Source: Dactylonectria macrodidyma
Lineage: Eukaryota; Ascomycota; Sordariomycetes; Hypocreales; Nectriaceae
Assembly: GCA_020744425.1 (NCBI GenBank)
Contig: JAGMUV010000014.1
Location: 1,426,001-1,490,000, forward strand
Direction of reading: 5' to 3'
Length of the DNA: 64,000 bases
Positions 22,091 to 31,602 of the stretch are shown here, piece after piece. The position numbers and the translations under genes were made by a program. Under the pieces are notes generated by a model. That model did not search any database and had not been told where the DNA came from. It saw nothing but the letters and a program-made list of their open reading frames with translations. Position 1 is the stretch's first letter; every line of letters begins with the position of its first letter.

Positions 22091-22588
22091 GACAGTCTAA
22101 CGAGGGCTTGCGCGACTTGAGTATCGGAATGGTAGAGAGAGTCGGAGGATTCTTGTGACTACTTTCTCACAGCACTTAAATAGATTTCCGCAACAGCATC
22201 TAACAATAGTGTTGGGCATTGCACAAACATCAAGATAATACACAACCGTAAAATTGCAGGTTAGACAAGATTGGGACTATGTTTCGCGTCCTCAAGCATG
22301 TTGCACAGAGATAAGCCTCTATCTGCTAAGCTGTGAGCCATACGAGCTGAACATAAAAAATCACATTTGACGATACAAAATTGACAAGCCATAAACCGTA
22401 GACAAAGGAAAATTTAATTAGTACCTAATTGGCTTTGAGGTAGTGAGACGTGTGTTAAGTATCCTGATAGTGTTGCCATGCCTGCCGCTGCTCGTAGCGA
22501 CCCGGGTATTATTATAATACCGGTGTTGTGCTCGCCTACTATCAAGATCATTCCGAACATTCCTGTCCAGACTGAACGAATCTCCAGC
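22091..22588. other. Intergenic region, 3' of the dehydratase gene
   Basis: About 500 bp of AT-rich sequence with no supported gene. It probably includes the 3' untranslated region of the minus-strand dehydratase gene. Confidence 0.5.
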
Positions 22589-25539
22589 TCACAAATCCTG
22601 ATCGGGGTTGAACTCAATGGCAAGCCAGACATCGACATCGGGCCCGCTGCCGGCCTGCCACTTGTGCCAGGGGTACGAGACGACGTTGTTCTTGCCGCGG
22701 ATCGACTTGGAGTAAGAGTCGCGGTACCAAAGGCCTCCGTGTTCATAAAGGCGAGGAAGAGTTACATGCTGGAAGGACTGGTCGCCGCTCTCGGCCACCT
22801 TGCATGGGCCCGGAGCTGTGGGCGTCTCGAGGAGGCGAGACATGCCGCCGTCACGGGTGCCAGCAGAGAGGCAGATGTGAAGCTCCTCGAAGATATCGCC
22901 GCTGTGGTTGTGCAGTCCGCAGTCAACGTTGGTTCCTGATATAGTTATTAGTGATGCTCTCCGTGAAGATGTTCTGCTCATGTGGCAAAGCACCGGGAGC
23001 GAACGCCACGTAACGTACCAGCAGTCCAGAACTGGATGTGCGCAATCTGCGACTTGTCGTCCATGAAGCGGAAGTAGAAGCCTGAAAGGTTGTAGAAGTC
23101 CTTGCCCTTGAAGTCCCCACCCCACCAGAGGTCCTCGACCTTGCGGAACTTGAGCTCCGGCGCCTCGAGGCCAAGCTTGCTCGTGTCCATGGTCATCCTC
23201 ACGGGGACATCCTCAGCTCTCTGCCACTCGCTAGGCTCGCCGAGCGGGAGCAGGCGAAGTACGATGGCGCCCTTTTGCTCGTCTGCCGTGAAGATGTTCT
23301 CCTGGCTGGTGACAGGAGTAATGGAAGGGAAGGGGGCGGACCCAAGAGGTCGGCGCTTGCTGCTGTTGTCCGAGATGGACCCGTAGAGGACCTTGATGCC
23401 CTCGCCCTGCTGCAGGGTAATCTTGTCACCCTTGGGGTAGATCTCGACGCTGACTGCGTAGCCGGCAACTTCAATGAGATTCATGCGATGGGCAGCCTTG
23501 ACCTCATTGGGGCGGGTGAGATAGACCATGCCTTCATCGTCCCAGACGGTGGGAACGATTGGGGCCGCCGAAGGGGCCTCGCTAGCCGTGACCGTCTTAT
23601 TCAGGTGGAGAGTCGTGACTGGCTTGGGCTCCTCGTAGTAGAGCGCCACGTTGTAACCGATGGAAATGAGGTCGAGCTTCCCAGCTCCGCCAAAGTTGCT
23701 ACGGGTAGTGTTAGAGGGACAGAGATATCACTTTGGTGGCGGGAGTGAGCTCACCCAACGGCAATGCGAGCCGACGACTCTTCGGCGATCCTCCACTTGG
23801 CAAACAGGCCCCGTTCGATGTCAATGGCCTTGTAATACATGATGCCCTAGTGTCAGGTCAGTACATGATTCTGATGATGTTACTTTTGATACAAGTTGGC
23901 TGGGTTACCTTGTTGGGGTTGCGACCAGGTTTCGGCTAGGTAGGACACTGTCAGTATTACATATGGTGAAGGTGAAGTGGGCAACGAACCGGGATAGAGT
24001 TGTCCTTATCATCTCGGTCCAAGGGGCCAAAGAGGGCGAGGAGGAACTCGTCATCTCCGTCTCCTATGACACAGTTAGAAACTTCTGTAAACGGCAACAA
24101 TGACATGGTACGGCTTGCCATCGAAGTCACCACACACAATGTAGTGGCCTGGTCCGTCTCCCGTCTTCTGGAGCTGGTTCGGAGTTCCGTACACGTCGAG
24201 AATGTGCCTCTTCCACTCGGCATTCTTCATTCCTCGACTCGTCTTGGTGTAGACGCAGGCGGCAATGCCGTGGAAGGGATCAAGAGTAGCGATGTAGGCG
24301 AACGGGTCGTCGCCAAGCTTGCCGACGTCGGCACACCCAGTGCCCCAATGATCGCCAGAGCCAGGTGACTCGGAAGTGGGAGATTGTCTAGCTTCCTTGG
24401 GCTCGCCGATGCCGATGAGCTCACGCTTCCAGGCACCATCTTCATAGTACAGCCAAGTGGTTCCCTCTCGCGAAGAAATGAGCATGGAATCAAGGCCATC
24501 GGGGCCATTGAATCTGATAATACTGTCAGGAATCGATATCATGTGTTTCTTAGAACAGCTCGACTTACTTCTTTTGGGTAACTTCGTGGATGACAGTGAA
24601 GTTCTCGTCATCAATGACTTCACGCTGCCACTCGGTCCTAGAGAGACTTAGAGAAAGTAATAAATTGACAGAGAGGACTTGCTTACGCCTCCAATACGTT
24701 CTCCGGCGCCTGGAAGCGGATAATCGGGATGGGAGTTGTCTGATGCATTGTTAGGCTCACATAACGGATCAATGGAACACGGACAGACCTTGTCATGCTC
24801 GCCGTAGACGACAGACGCGGCAACAACTTCGAGGAAGGACCTGCTACTGTTAACCTTTGTCCGCGGTGGATTCGATATCGCGGCAGCCAGCTCACTTTTG
24901 GGTAAAGTGTCCTGCCTTCATGCGGTGCATGGCGGGCCATCTACCGATCTTGCGCTCCTTCCAGTGGCCATCGCCCAGCTTGTCGCGGCCGGGGTTCTCG
25001 AGCCAACTGACCCAGCCTCCTTGCATGTTGCATTGGAGCATGAACGGGCCGTAGTCGTGGCAGATGACCAAGTCCATCAGGCCGTTCTTTGTAATGTCGC
25101 AAGCCACCACCGCGACGGGAGAGTCGAATGTTCCGATAGTGTACTTCTTCCAAGCTGGGCCGCATGATTAGAATTCAGCACGAAGATCCTGCCTAACACT
25201 GGCATAGGAAAGGAATGCTCACGCGAAGTGACATCAGCGGTGGTCTGCCCGCTAGTGGTGCCGTCCTTGTTAGCGGCTCGGGCCGCTGCGATAGGGTTGT
25301 CTATGAACTCAATGATGCCCGAGACCAGGCCCGATCTAGTCCGGAGTCAGCGGATGCCCCTGGGTATGACAGCGAACTTACGTGATAATGCCGGGGACAG
25401 GGTCTTTCTCGCTGAAGTGGAAGGTTTCGACCCAGTATCCATCTTTGCGCTGGTCTTCGATGACATCGCTGCCGAATAATGGGACAGCCACATCATCGGG
25501 CGCACTGGCAGTGTCGGTGGTCTTTGCGGGAAGTTGCAT
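22589..25539 (-). CDS. Aldos-2-ulose / 1,5-anhydro-D-fructose dehydratase
   Basis: Twelve exons encode 775 residues: 25382-25539, 25223-25335, 24896-25154, 24789-24840, 24687-24739, 24569-24637, 24119-24522, 23990-24063, 23909-23935, 23755-23846, 23019-23698 and 22589-22935. The product resembles Phanerochaete aldos-2-ulose dehydratase/isomerase throughout: RKDGYWVETF near the N-terminus, DITKNGLMDLVI, GGWVSWLENPG, MHRMKAGHFT, ADVGKLGDDPFAYI, EWKRHILDVYG and DGDDEFLLAL in the beta-propeller half. HIQFWTAG, a cupin motif HNHSGDIFEELH and YPWHKWQAG follow in the metal-binding half. Family enzymes dehydrate 1,5-anhydrofructose to ascopyrone M and isomerise it to microthecin, or convert glucosone to cortalcerone. 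The C-terminal lectin-like domain of the ~900-residue basidiomycete enzyme is absent. There is no signal peptide, so it is probably cytosolic. The gene is divergent from the glucan lyase, which makes the substrate. The acceptor of intron 6 could be 9 nt further downstream; intron 7 has a GC donor. Confidence 0.9.
24064..24118 (-). other. GC-AG intron in the dehydratase gene
   Basis: On the minus strand the donor is GCAAGC, with a TTCTAAC branch-type sequence and a CATAG acceptor (55 nt). It restores DFDGDGDDEF, the conserved propeller calcium-binding-like loop. GT donors nearby give the wrong frame. Confidence 0.8.
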
Positions 25540-25638
25540 GTTGAGCTTTGTGACGTTGTATGATAGGTGAGAGTGGTAGCAATTAATGTGCTTGTGCTGT
25601 AGATAGGGAGAGAGAAGCATCAGGGGGGTTTTCTGCGT

Positions 25639-25645
25639 TTATATA
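25639..25645 (-). promoter_or_regulatory. TATA box of the dehydratase gene
   Basis: TATATAA on the minus strand, 100 bp upstream of the ATG at 25539. Confidence 0.6.
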
Positions 25646-26599
25646 ATTATCACACAGTACAGTGCAATAGTGTCTGCTGCCGACCGGCCGAGGCATGTGT
25701 CTACAGACTTGAAAGACATTTGCAACACTCTGACATGTTCGTATGATGCTCATTTGCGTCTACGTGTTATCTTACGCTCGGCATTCCTCAACATCTTACC
25801 AAGTCAGCCGCTCCTGAATGCCGATACGACACCGCATGCAGTCGGATCAGGTATGCCTCCTCAGCGAGAATGGCATGTAAATGTCCTAGAAACAGTCATA
25901 TGCTTTGCAGCGGCATATCTGAGGAAGCCATATGGACCCATGGCTTGAAGGCAATCATGCTGGACCTATGGGTGTTTTCGTTCTCCTATGCTTCACCGAC
26001 GAATGCGTGGACATGTCCCTTTGGCCAATTGGGACTCACGGGCGAGAGTCAACATTGAAGATCATTGCCCAAAGGACACAGCGGCACACATTGGGCGCTC
26101 AAAGGCGAAATTGTGTTTGGTTTTGATGCCCGGCAGCGACTCCGATTCATCACAAGGCCAGATATTCAAGCTTCCGCAACCTTACAAGGGCGGAATAGAA
26201 GTCTCACTGTGGATGCGAGGCTAATAAGACTTCTTAGTGGACGGAACTCGCGAGGGTGCCGACAAGCCCTGCTTAGGGGCTGCAGGCGGACTATTCGGGC
26301 CTGTGGCTGACGCATCCGCACATTGAGGATAGACACGCAAATATGTGACAGGCTGGCAATTTCTCAATGTTACAGTGCACATCACTGTGGCTTGGGAGAA
26401 ATGAATGCGTTGTCAAAAGCGGAGAGCTGCTTCGTGTGTAACATTTCCCCCTCACTTTTGGAATGAGAGACCTTCCCGTCATTCCATCCCCAGATTTCCC
26501 CCGCTTGTTCTATGCAACGCTTGACAGCCAAGGTCGGTATGCTGACTTGAAGGAATCGACGTCTCGTCTTTGTCGTGAAAGGTGTGACGGCGAAATAGA

Positions 26600-26605
26600 T
26601 ATAAG
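26600..26605 (+). promoter_or_regulatory. TATA box of the glucan lyase gene
   Basis: TATAAG within a GATATAAGAGCC context, about 95 bp upstream of the ATG at 26699. A C/A-rich leader with CTCACT repeats follows, usual for highly expressed fungal genes. Confidence 0.6.
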
Positions 26606-26698
26606 AGCCGCCCTTTCGACAGAAATTTGCTCGAATCAAACACTCTCACTCTCACTCACCCTTCCCTACAACACCAACCAATACAACAACAACTCACC

Positions 26699-29600
26699 AT
26701 GGGCGGCTACGAAGACATCAAGCTCCGAGACCCCTACATCTTCATCAAGGCCGATGATTTCTTCCAGGGCCTCGACAACCCCAACGCCGGCGATGTCAAG
26801 CAGCCCGCCACCATCTCCTACAAGCCGGATGACCAGCTGCTGGCGGATGGCAGCAAGAATCCAGCTTGCAGCCATGGAAACGTCTTTCGCTTCAATGACG
26901 GTTCGCTCCTCCTGATTCAGTTCATGAGGCCTCGGGTTTGGAGGATTCGCTTTGACCCCAACAACGACAAAGGGTCTGACTTCACCGACTTCAACACGTA
27001 AGTCCTCCAAGAAAGTTTCACAGTCGAGCAGGATAGCTGACGCGTATTGTTTCAGTCGAACCATCATCCAGGATACTCTCAGCCAGCTCATCACCACCCT
27101 GGATGCTGCCGAAGAACTCAAGTGGGCTGTTGAGCTCATCGAGGACCCGATGTACTACATCCTGCAGTCCGTCACGAATCCCGACACGCCACAGAGAAAG
27201 GTCGAAGTCCAGCTCTGGGTGCAGAGGGACCCCTTCCAGATCACGGCTGTCCGCGTCCTGCAGAGCCAGGGCCCGGCGGAACAAGTGCCCGTCCAGCAGA
27301 GCCTGGACGTCAGCACCATTGACAAGCTGAGCCTTGTGACGCAGAAGGGTGCCGAAGCTGCCATTATCTGGAAGACGAAGCCTAGGGGTCTCCAGTATAG
27401 AGGCAACGCGACCATCCTCTCCATTGAGAAGTCGGTAACAGCTGATTACATGGGCTTTGGTGAACAAGGAGGAAAGAATCTCTTCAAGAAGAAGACATAC
27501 ATGAACTACTTCAGTAGGTGATTCATCGAACAACAACACCCGTTACTAATGGCTTTAGACTTTGACAACATGAGGTATCAGAATGTCTATGGCAAGGGAC
27601 CGCTAGATGACCGCGAGCCCCTGTACCATTCCGAGCCGTTCTGGGTCGAGGTTGACTCGCACCCTGGATACAGATCCCAGACCGCCACTTTCATCGACAA
27701 TTACTCGCACATTTGCCTCGATGTTGGCATGAAGGATGAGAACTCCATCAGAATGGCGACCCGGTTCAACAGCTTCCACTGTATCGTCACCGCCGGCGAT
27801 AGCATGCAGGAGCTCATCCAGCTGTACACTTCGGTTGTCGGCAAGCCCAGGCTCAAGCCCAGATATGTTCTAGGCTACCATCAAGGTATGTAACTGCTCA
27901 AGTCACGCATATGGTTGCTAATTTTCCAAGGTTGCTATGGCTATGACAACCAGGAGATGGTGGTTGAGGCTGTTGACGAGTACCGGAAGGTCAACTTTCC
28001 CATCGACGGCATGCATGTCGACGTAGACATGCAAGACGACTATCGGACCTTTACTATTGACAAGAGAGACAAGCACTTTCCCGATCCGGTCAACATGTTC
28101 AAGACACTCAGGGAGAAGGGCATTAAATGTTCTACCAACATCACGCCCTACATCAACAACATTGATAACCCCAACTACACCACCCTCAACGAAGGACTGC
28201 AGAATGGATACTTTCTTGAGGACGAGCGAGACATAGACCCTTCCGCTCCTCACGCTCACGAAGTGCGCTATCTTGAGTACGGCACTGGCTCAACGTACTT
28301 CCAGGCACCCTCCCGAGACAAGCCCGACTACTTTGAGAAGGATGAATACGACTTTGCGCAGGTGTACAACACGAAGAAGCCCTTCCACGGAGGCGTTTAC
28401 TACGGCTGGGGAAATGGACACCCTGGACATTATCCGCGTCTCAACAATAAGGAGGTCCGACTTTGGTGGGGGAAGCAATATCAGTATCTCTTCGAGTGTG
28501 GCCTTGACTTTGTCTGGCAGGACATGACGTCGCCCTGCATCGCGGAGCAGTATGGCGACATGAAGTCGTACGTCATCTATGTGAACCTTCACATCAGGCC
28601 TCAACATCTAGTGCTAATCAACTCATAGTATCCCCTTCCGACTCCTGATGGAGTCAGATGGCTGGTCCGGTAACCCCAAGGGCGAGGAGAAGAAGAAGGC
28701 TATTGAGATTTGGTCGTTGTACAGCTACAACCTGCACAAAGCCACGTTCCACGGCCTTGAGAACATCTCCAAGCTCAGCCCCGAGCTCAAGTGGCGCGAA
28801 AACCGGCGCAACTTCATCATTGGCAGGGGAAGCTTCGTCGGCAGCCATCGCTACGCCGGTCTCTGGACGGGCGACAATGCCTCAACCTGGGACTTCCTTG
28901 ACATCTCCGTGGCGCAGGTGCTCGCCCTCGGCATGTCCGGTATCACCATCTCCGGACAGGATGTAGGCGGATTCGAGTTCATCGATTCCGAGCGCGCCTA
29001 CGCTAACCCAGAGCTCATCATCCGATGGTACTGCGCGTATTCGCTTCTTCCGTGGTTCCGGTAAGACCCCTCTGCCTCATGACCCTCTGTCGTATATGAT
29101 GACCTCGTCCCTATCATAATCAACTGACCATGCCCAGCAACCATTACACCAAGAGGCGCAACTGGGTAGACGGACCCCGAGAGAATACAATGCGAAAGGA
29201 CGGCAAGGACTTCCAGGAGCCCTACGCCTACCAGCAGCACTATGAGCAGAATGCAGATAAGTACCACGGCAGAGAGGCTACCATCTACCGCGCCGTGCTT
29301 CCGGTGTGCCGATACTACGTTCGCCTCCGCTACAGCCTGATGCAGCTCTTGTATGATGCCATGTTTGAGAACATCATCACTGGACTGCCCATTGCCCGAG
29401 CCATGGTAAGTTTGTTTTGTGGAAGGTTTTGATAAACCAGAGATGGCCTCTTCTCTGCACATATTCCTTTATACTTGTCCACACCGGCTGGAATCTCGTA
29501 CAGTAACTCAAACTCACTCCTTGACAGGTCATCACCGATGATGTTGACAGAACTCTCTTCTCTGCCGATGTAAGTCATCCCTCCATAGACATGCATACAT

Positions 29601-30614
29601 GGCAAAGGCAATATCTAACCAATGCAGAATCAACGCTTCACCCGCAGCCAGTACATGGTCCGAAACGACCTCCTCGTCGCGCCGGCTCTGCTGCCCGAGA
29701 GCAAGCGCCAGACTCGCAAGCTCTACCTCCCCTACGCCAGCCGCTGGTATTCCATGAACCTGCGCCCCGACGAGCCCATCGGAGCCGCCCTCTCGCCCGC
29801 CGTGGAAGGTGGAAGCCGGATTGAGTACAACTGCCTCATCAGCGATCAGGACTCCCAGCTCCCGTACATCACTCCCATGTACATCCGCGAGGGTAAGTAC
29901 TACGCCATCCGCATTTATATACATGTAGCTCGCTAACACACACGCACAGGTGCCATCATTCCCAAGATCCAGGTCAGGGACTACATCCCAGATCCCTCGC
30001 TTCCCGCGCAGGACCCCAACCCAATTACTCTCCACGTCTATCCCGGAAGAACCGGCGTAAGCATCTCAAGACTCCCTATACCCCCAAGACGCGTGGCTAA
30101 CAGCCGACAGTCCTACAGCATGTACCTTGACGATGGAATCTCCCGCGAGAGCGCCCCGTCCTCGCACGTCCCCGACTTCGACTGCGATTTTGGCCAGGTG
30201 AATCACGTCACTGGCGACTGCAAGGCTGCTGACAAGTACTGCCATGTGCTCATTGAGCAGGTTAGTTGACTAACAAGAGCCTCGAATGTTCTGGTCGTAC
30301 TAATCTGGATGCTATAGAAGACCTCCAAGGTCGTCGCCGAGGGTGGTCCCGTTGGCCACGTCCGCAACGTTACCATCAAGACTCCTTGGAACGGATACGG
30401 GGACTTGTCGGCCATCATTGGCACCCAATACACGGTTGTCTTTTGGCACGACCCCGCCACGACGCTCAGCTCCGTCAAGGTCTCGTCGTCCAACCCCAAT
30501 GTCTCTTCCAGCACAAATGTTGGATACAAGGCCACCATCGTCACTCTTCCCGTTGCTGATGCTCACACTGAGGATGGAGTGACTATCCAACTGACGCACG
30601 ACAACGTCAACTGA
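26699..30614 (+). CDS. Alpha-1,4-glucan lyase (GH31)
   Basis: Eleven exons encode 1093 residues: 26699-26997, 27056-27513, 27559-27885, 27931-28567, 28629-29060, 29138-29405, 29528-29569, 29628-29892, 29950-30056, 30111-30260 and 30318-30614. This is close to the ~1066 residues of Morchella lyases. The GH31 barrel carries the nucleophile motif as VWQDMTSP (Asp559). Lyases have WQDMT here, whereas glucosidases have WIDMNE. The acid/base motif is LWTGDNASTW (Asp656), and LGMSGITISGQDVGGF follows. The enzyme removes non-reducing-end glucose from starch or glycogen as 1,5-anhydro-D-fructose by elimination instead of hydrolysis. There is no signal peptide, so it acts inside the cell, probably on glycogen. 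The divergent neighbour encodes the dehydratase family that consumes anhydrofructose. The start is set by MGGYEDIKLRDPY after a TATA box; an upstream in-frame ATG at 26627 would add 24 low-complexity residues. Confidence 0.93.
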
Positions 30615-31602
30615 ACGCCGCGCGAAGGAAGGCGATAGGCGTTTCTCGCCGGGGTGGAAACCCTCACACTCTTTATTCTGGTTGCTAGTCCGGACATCAC
30701 TGCCCCCCTGCCCCCCAAATTGGATTTTCTTTCATCACATCATGTATTCCGAACCCTAATTCTACTTCATAGTCAGCATGACTCTCATTTATAATATACA
30801 CTCTCTTTATTCTTGGCTCATGGGGTGCACTCATACTCGGACCGATGTGTTCGTACAAGCCCGTGGGGCTGCTTGGGCCGATTTACTTGCTGATTGCAAC
30901 AGACTTCCTCGTTTCAGTGTGCCTCATACCATGCAGAGACTCTGAGCAGTGAGGCAGAGGAGCAGGTCTGAGAATGCCACTGCTGCCTACTCGCAGGATA
31001 CACATCCTACAAAGTCTTTTGTACTCTTTTGTACTACTCATGAGACAGCATTGGCTCAACCTCGTCCCGATTTCTTGAGGTCGCACTAATGGAAGGAGAG
31101 TCAGCCCTAGTTACACATTATTCCACGCTTGAATGCCGACACTCTCGCACAATCCCACTAGACAATAGGGTAATAAGCTTGTCACACTCGGTCACGATTA
31201 TTTTCTCGGACTTCAGTCGTAGATGAGACTGAGGTCGTACGTAAAAATGAGATAAGTGACCAGTTGATGTGAGGATGATACACTTTCTCAATGTTAGATA
31301 ACTCAGTGATAGCGCCTCACACTGTTCATGCTGTCTGTTCCGCATAATGCATGGCTAGGCATTAACGGATTATTGAAGATTTAGATTTTAAAAACGAAGA
31401 CTTCATGAATCGGTGAGGTCAAAGTGCTCAAATTTGTAAAGTCTATGATGTTCTTGTCTAATTAAGAAGGAATGTAGTCTACATGTCTAAACAATGCTGA
31501 GGTCTAATGTAAATGCAATACAACAGTAAGGAATGTCCAAAAACCAAAACTCCGTCGCAATGCCCAAAACCACAATAAGATGAAGCGCAGAGCCCGACTC
31601 TC
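30615..31602. other. Intergenic region without a supported gene
   Basis: This gap lies between the 3' ends of the glucan lyase (plus) and the repeat protein gene (minus), which converge. It is AT-rich in the second half, and no frame or RNA gene is supported. Confidence 0.5.

Larger units (their letters stand above)
25540..26698. promoter_or_regulatory. Divergent promoter region of dehydratase and glucan lyase
   Basis: 1159 bp separate the two start codons (25539 minus, 26699 plus). Each side has its own TATA box close to its gene. The middle contains only short frames without motifs, so the interval looks regulatory. Co-expression of the two pathway genes is inferred from the arrangement. 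Confidence 0.6.

Noticed and set aside
19877..22588. SDR and P450 relic as members of the anhydrofructose pathway
   Set aside because: Neither enzyme type is needed for the known steps. The P450 is dead and the SDR has no substrate hint, so adjacency alone does not support membership.
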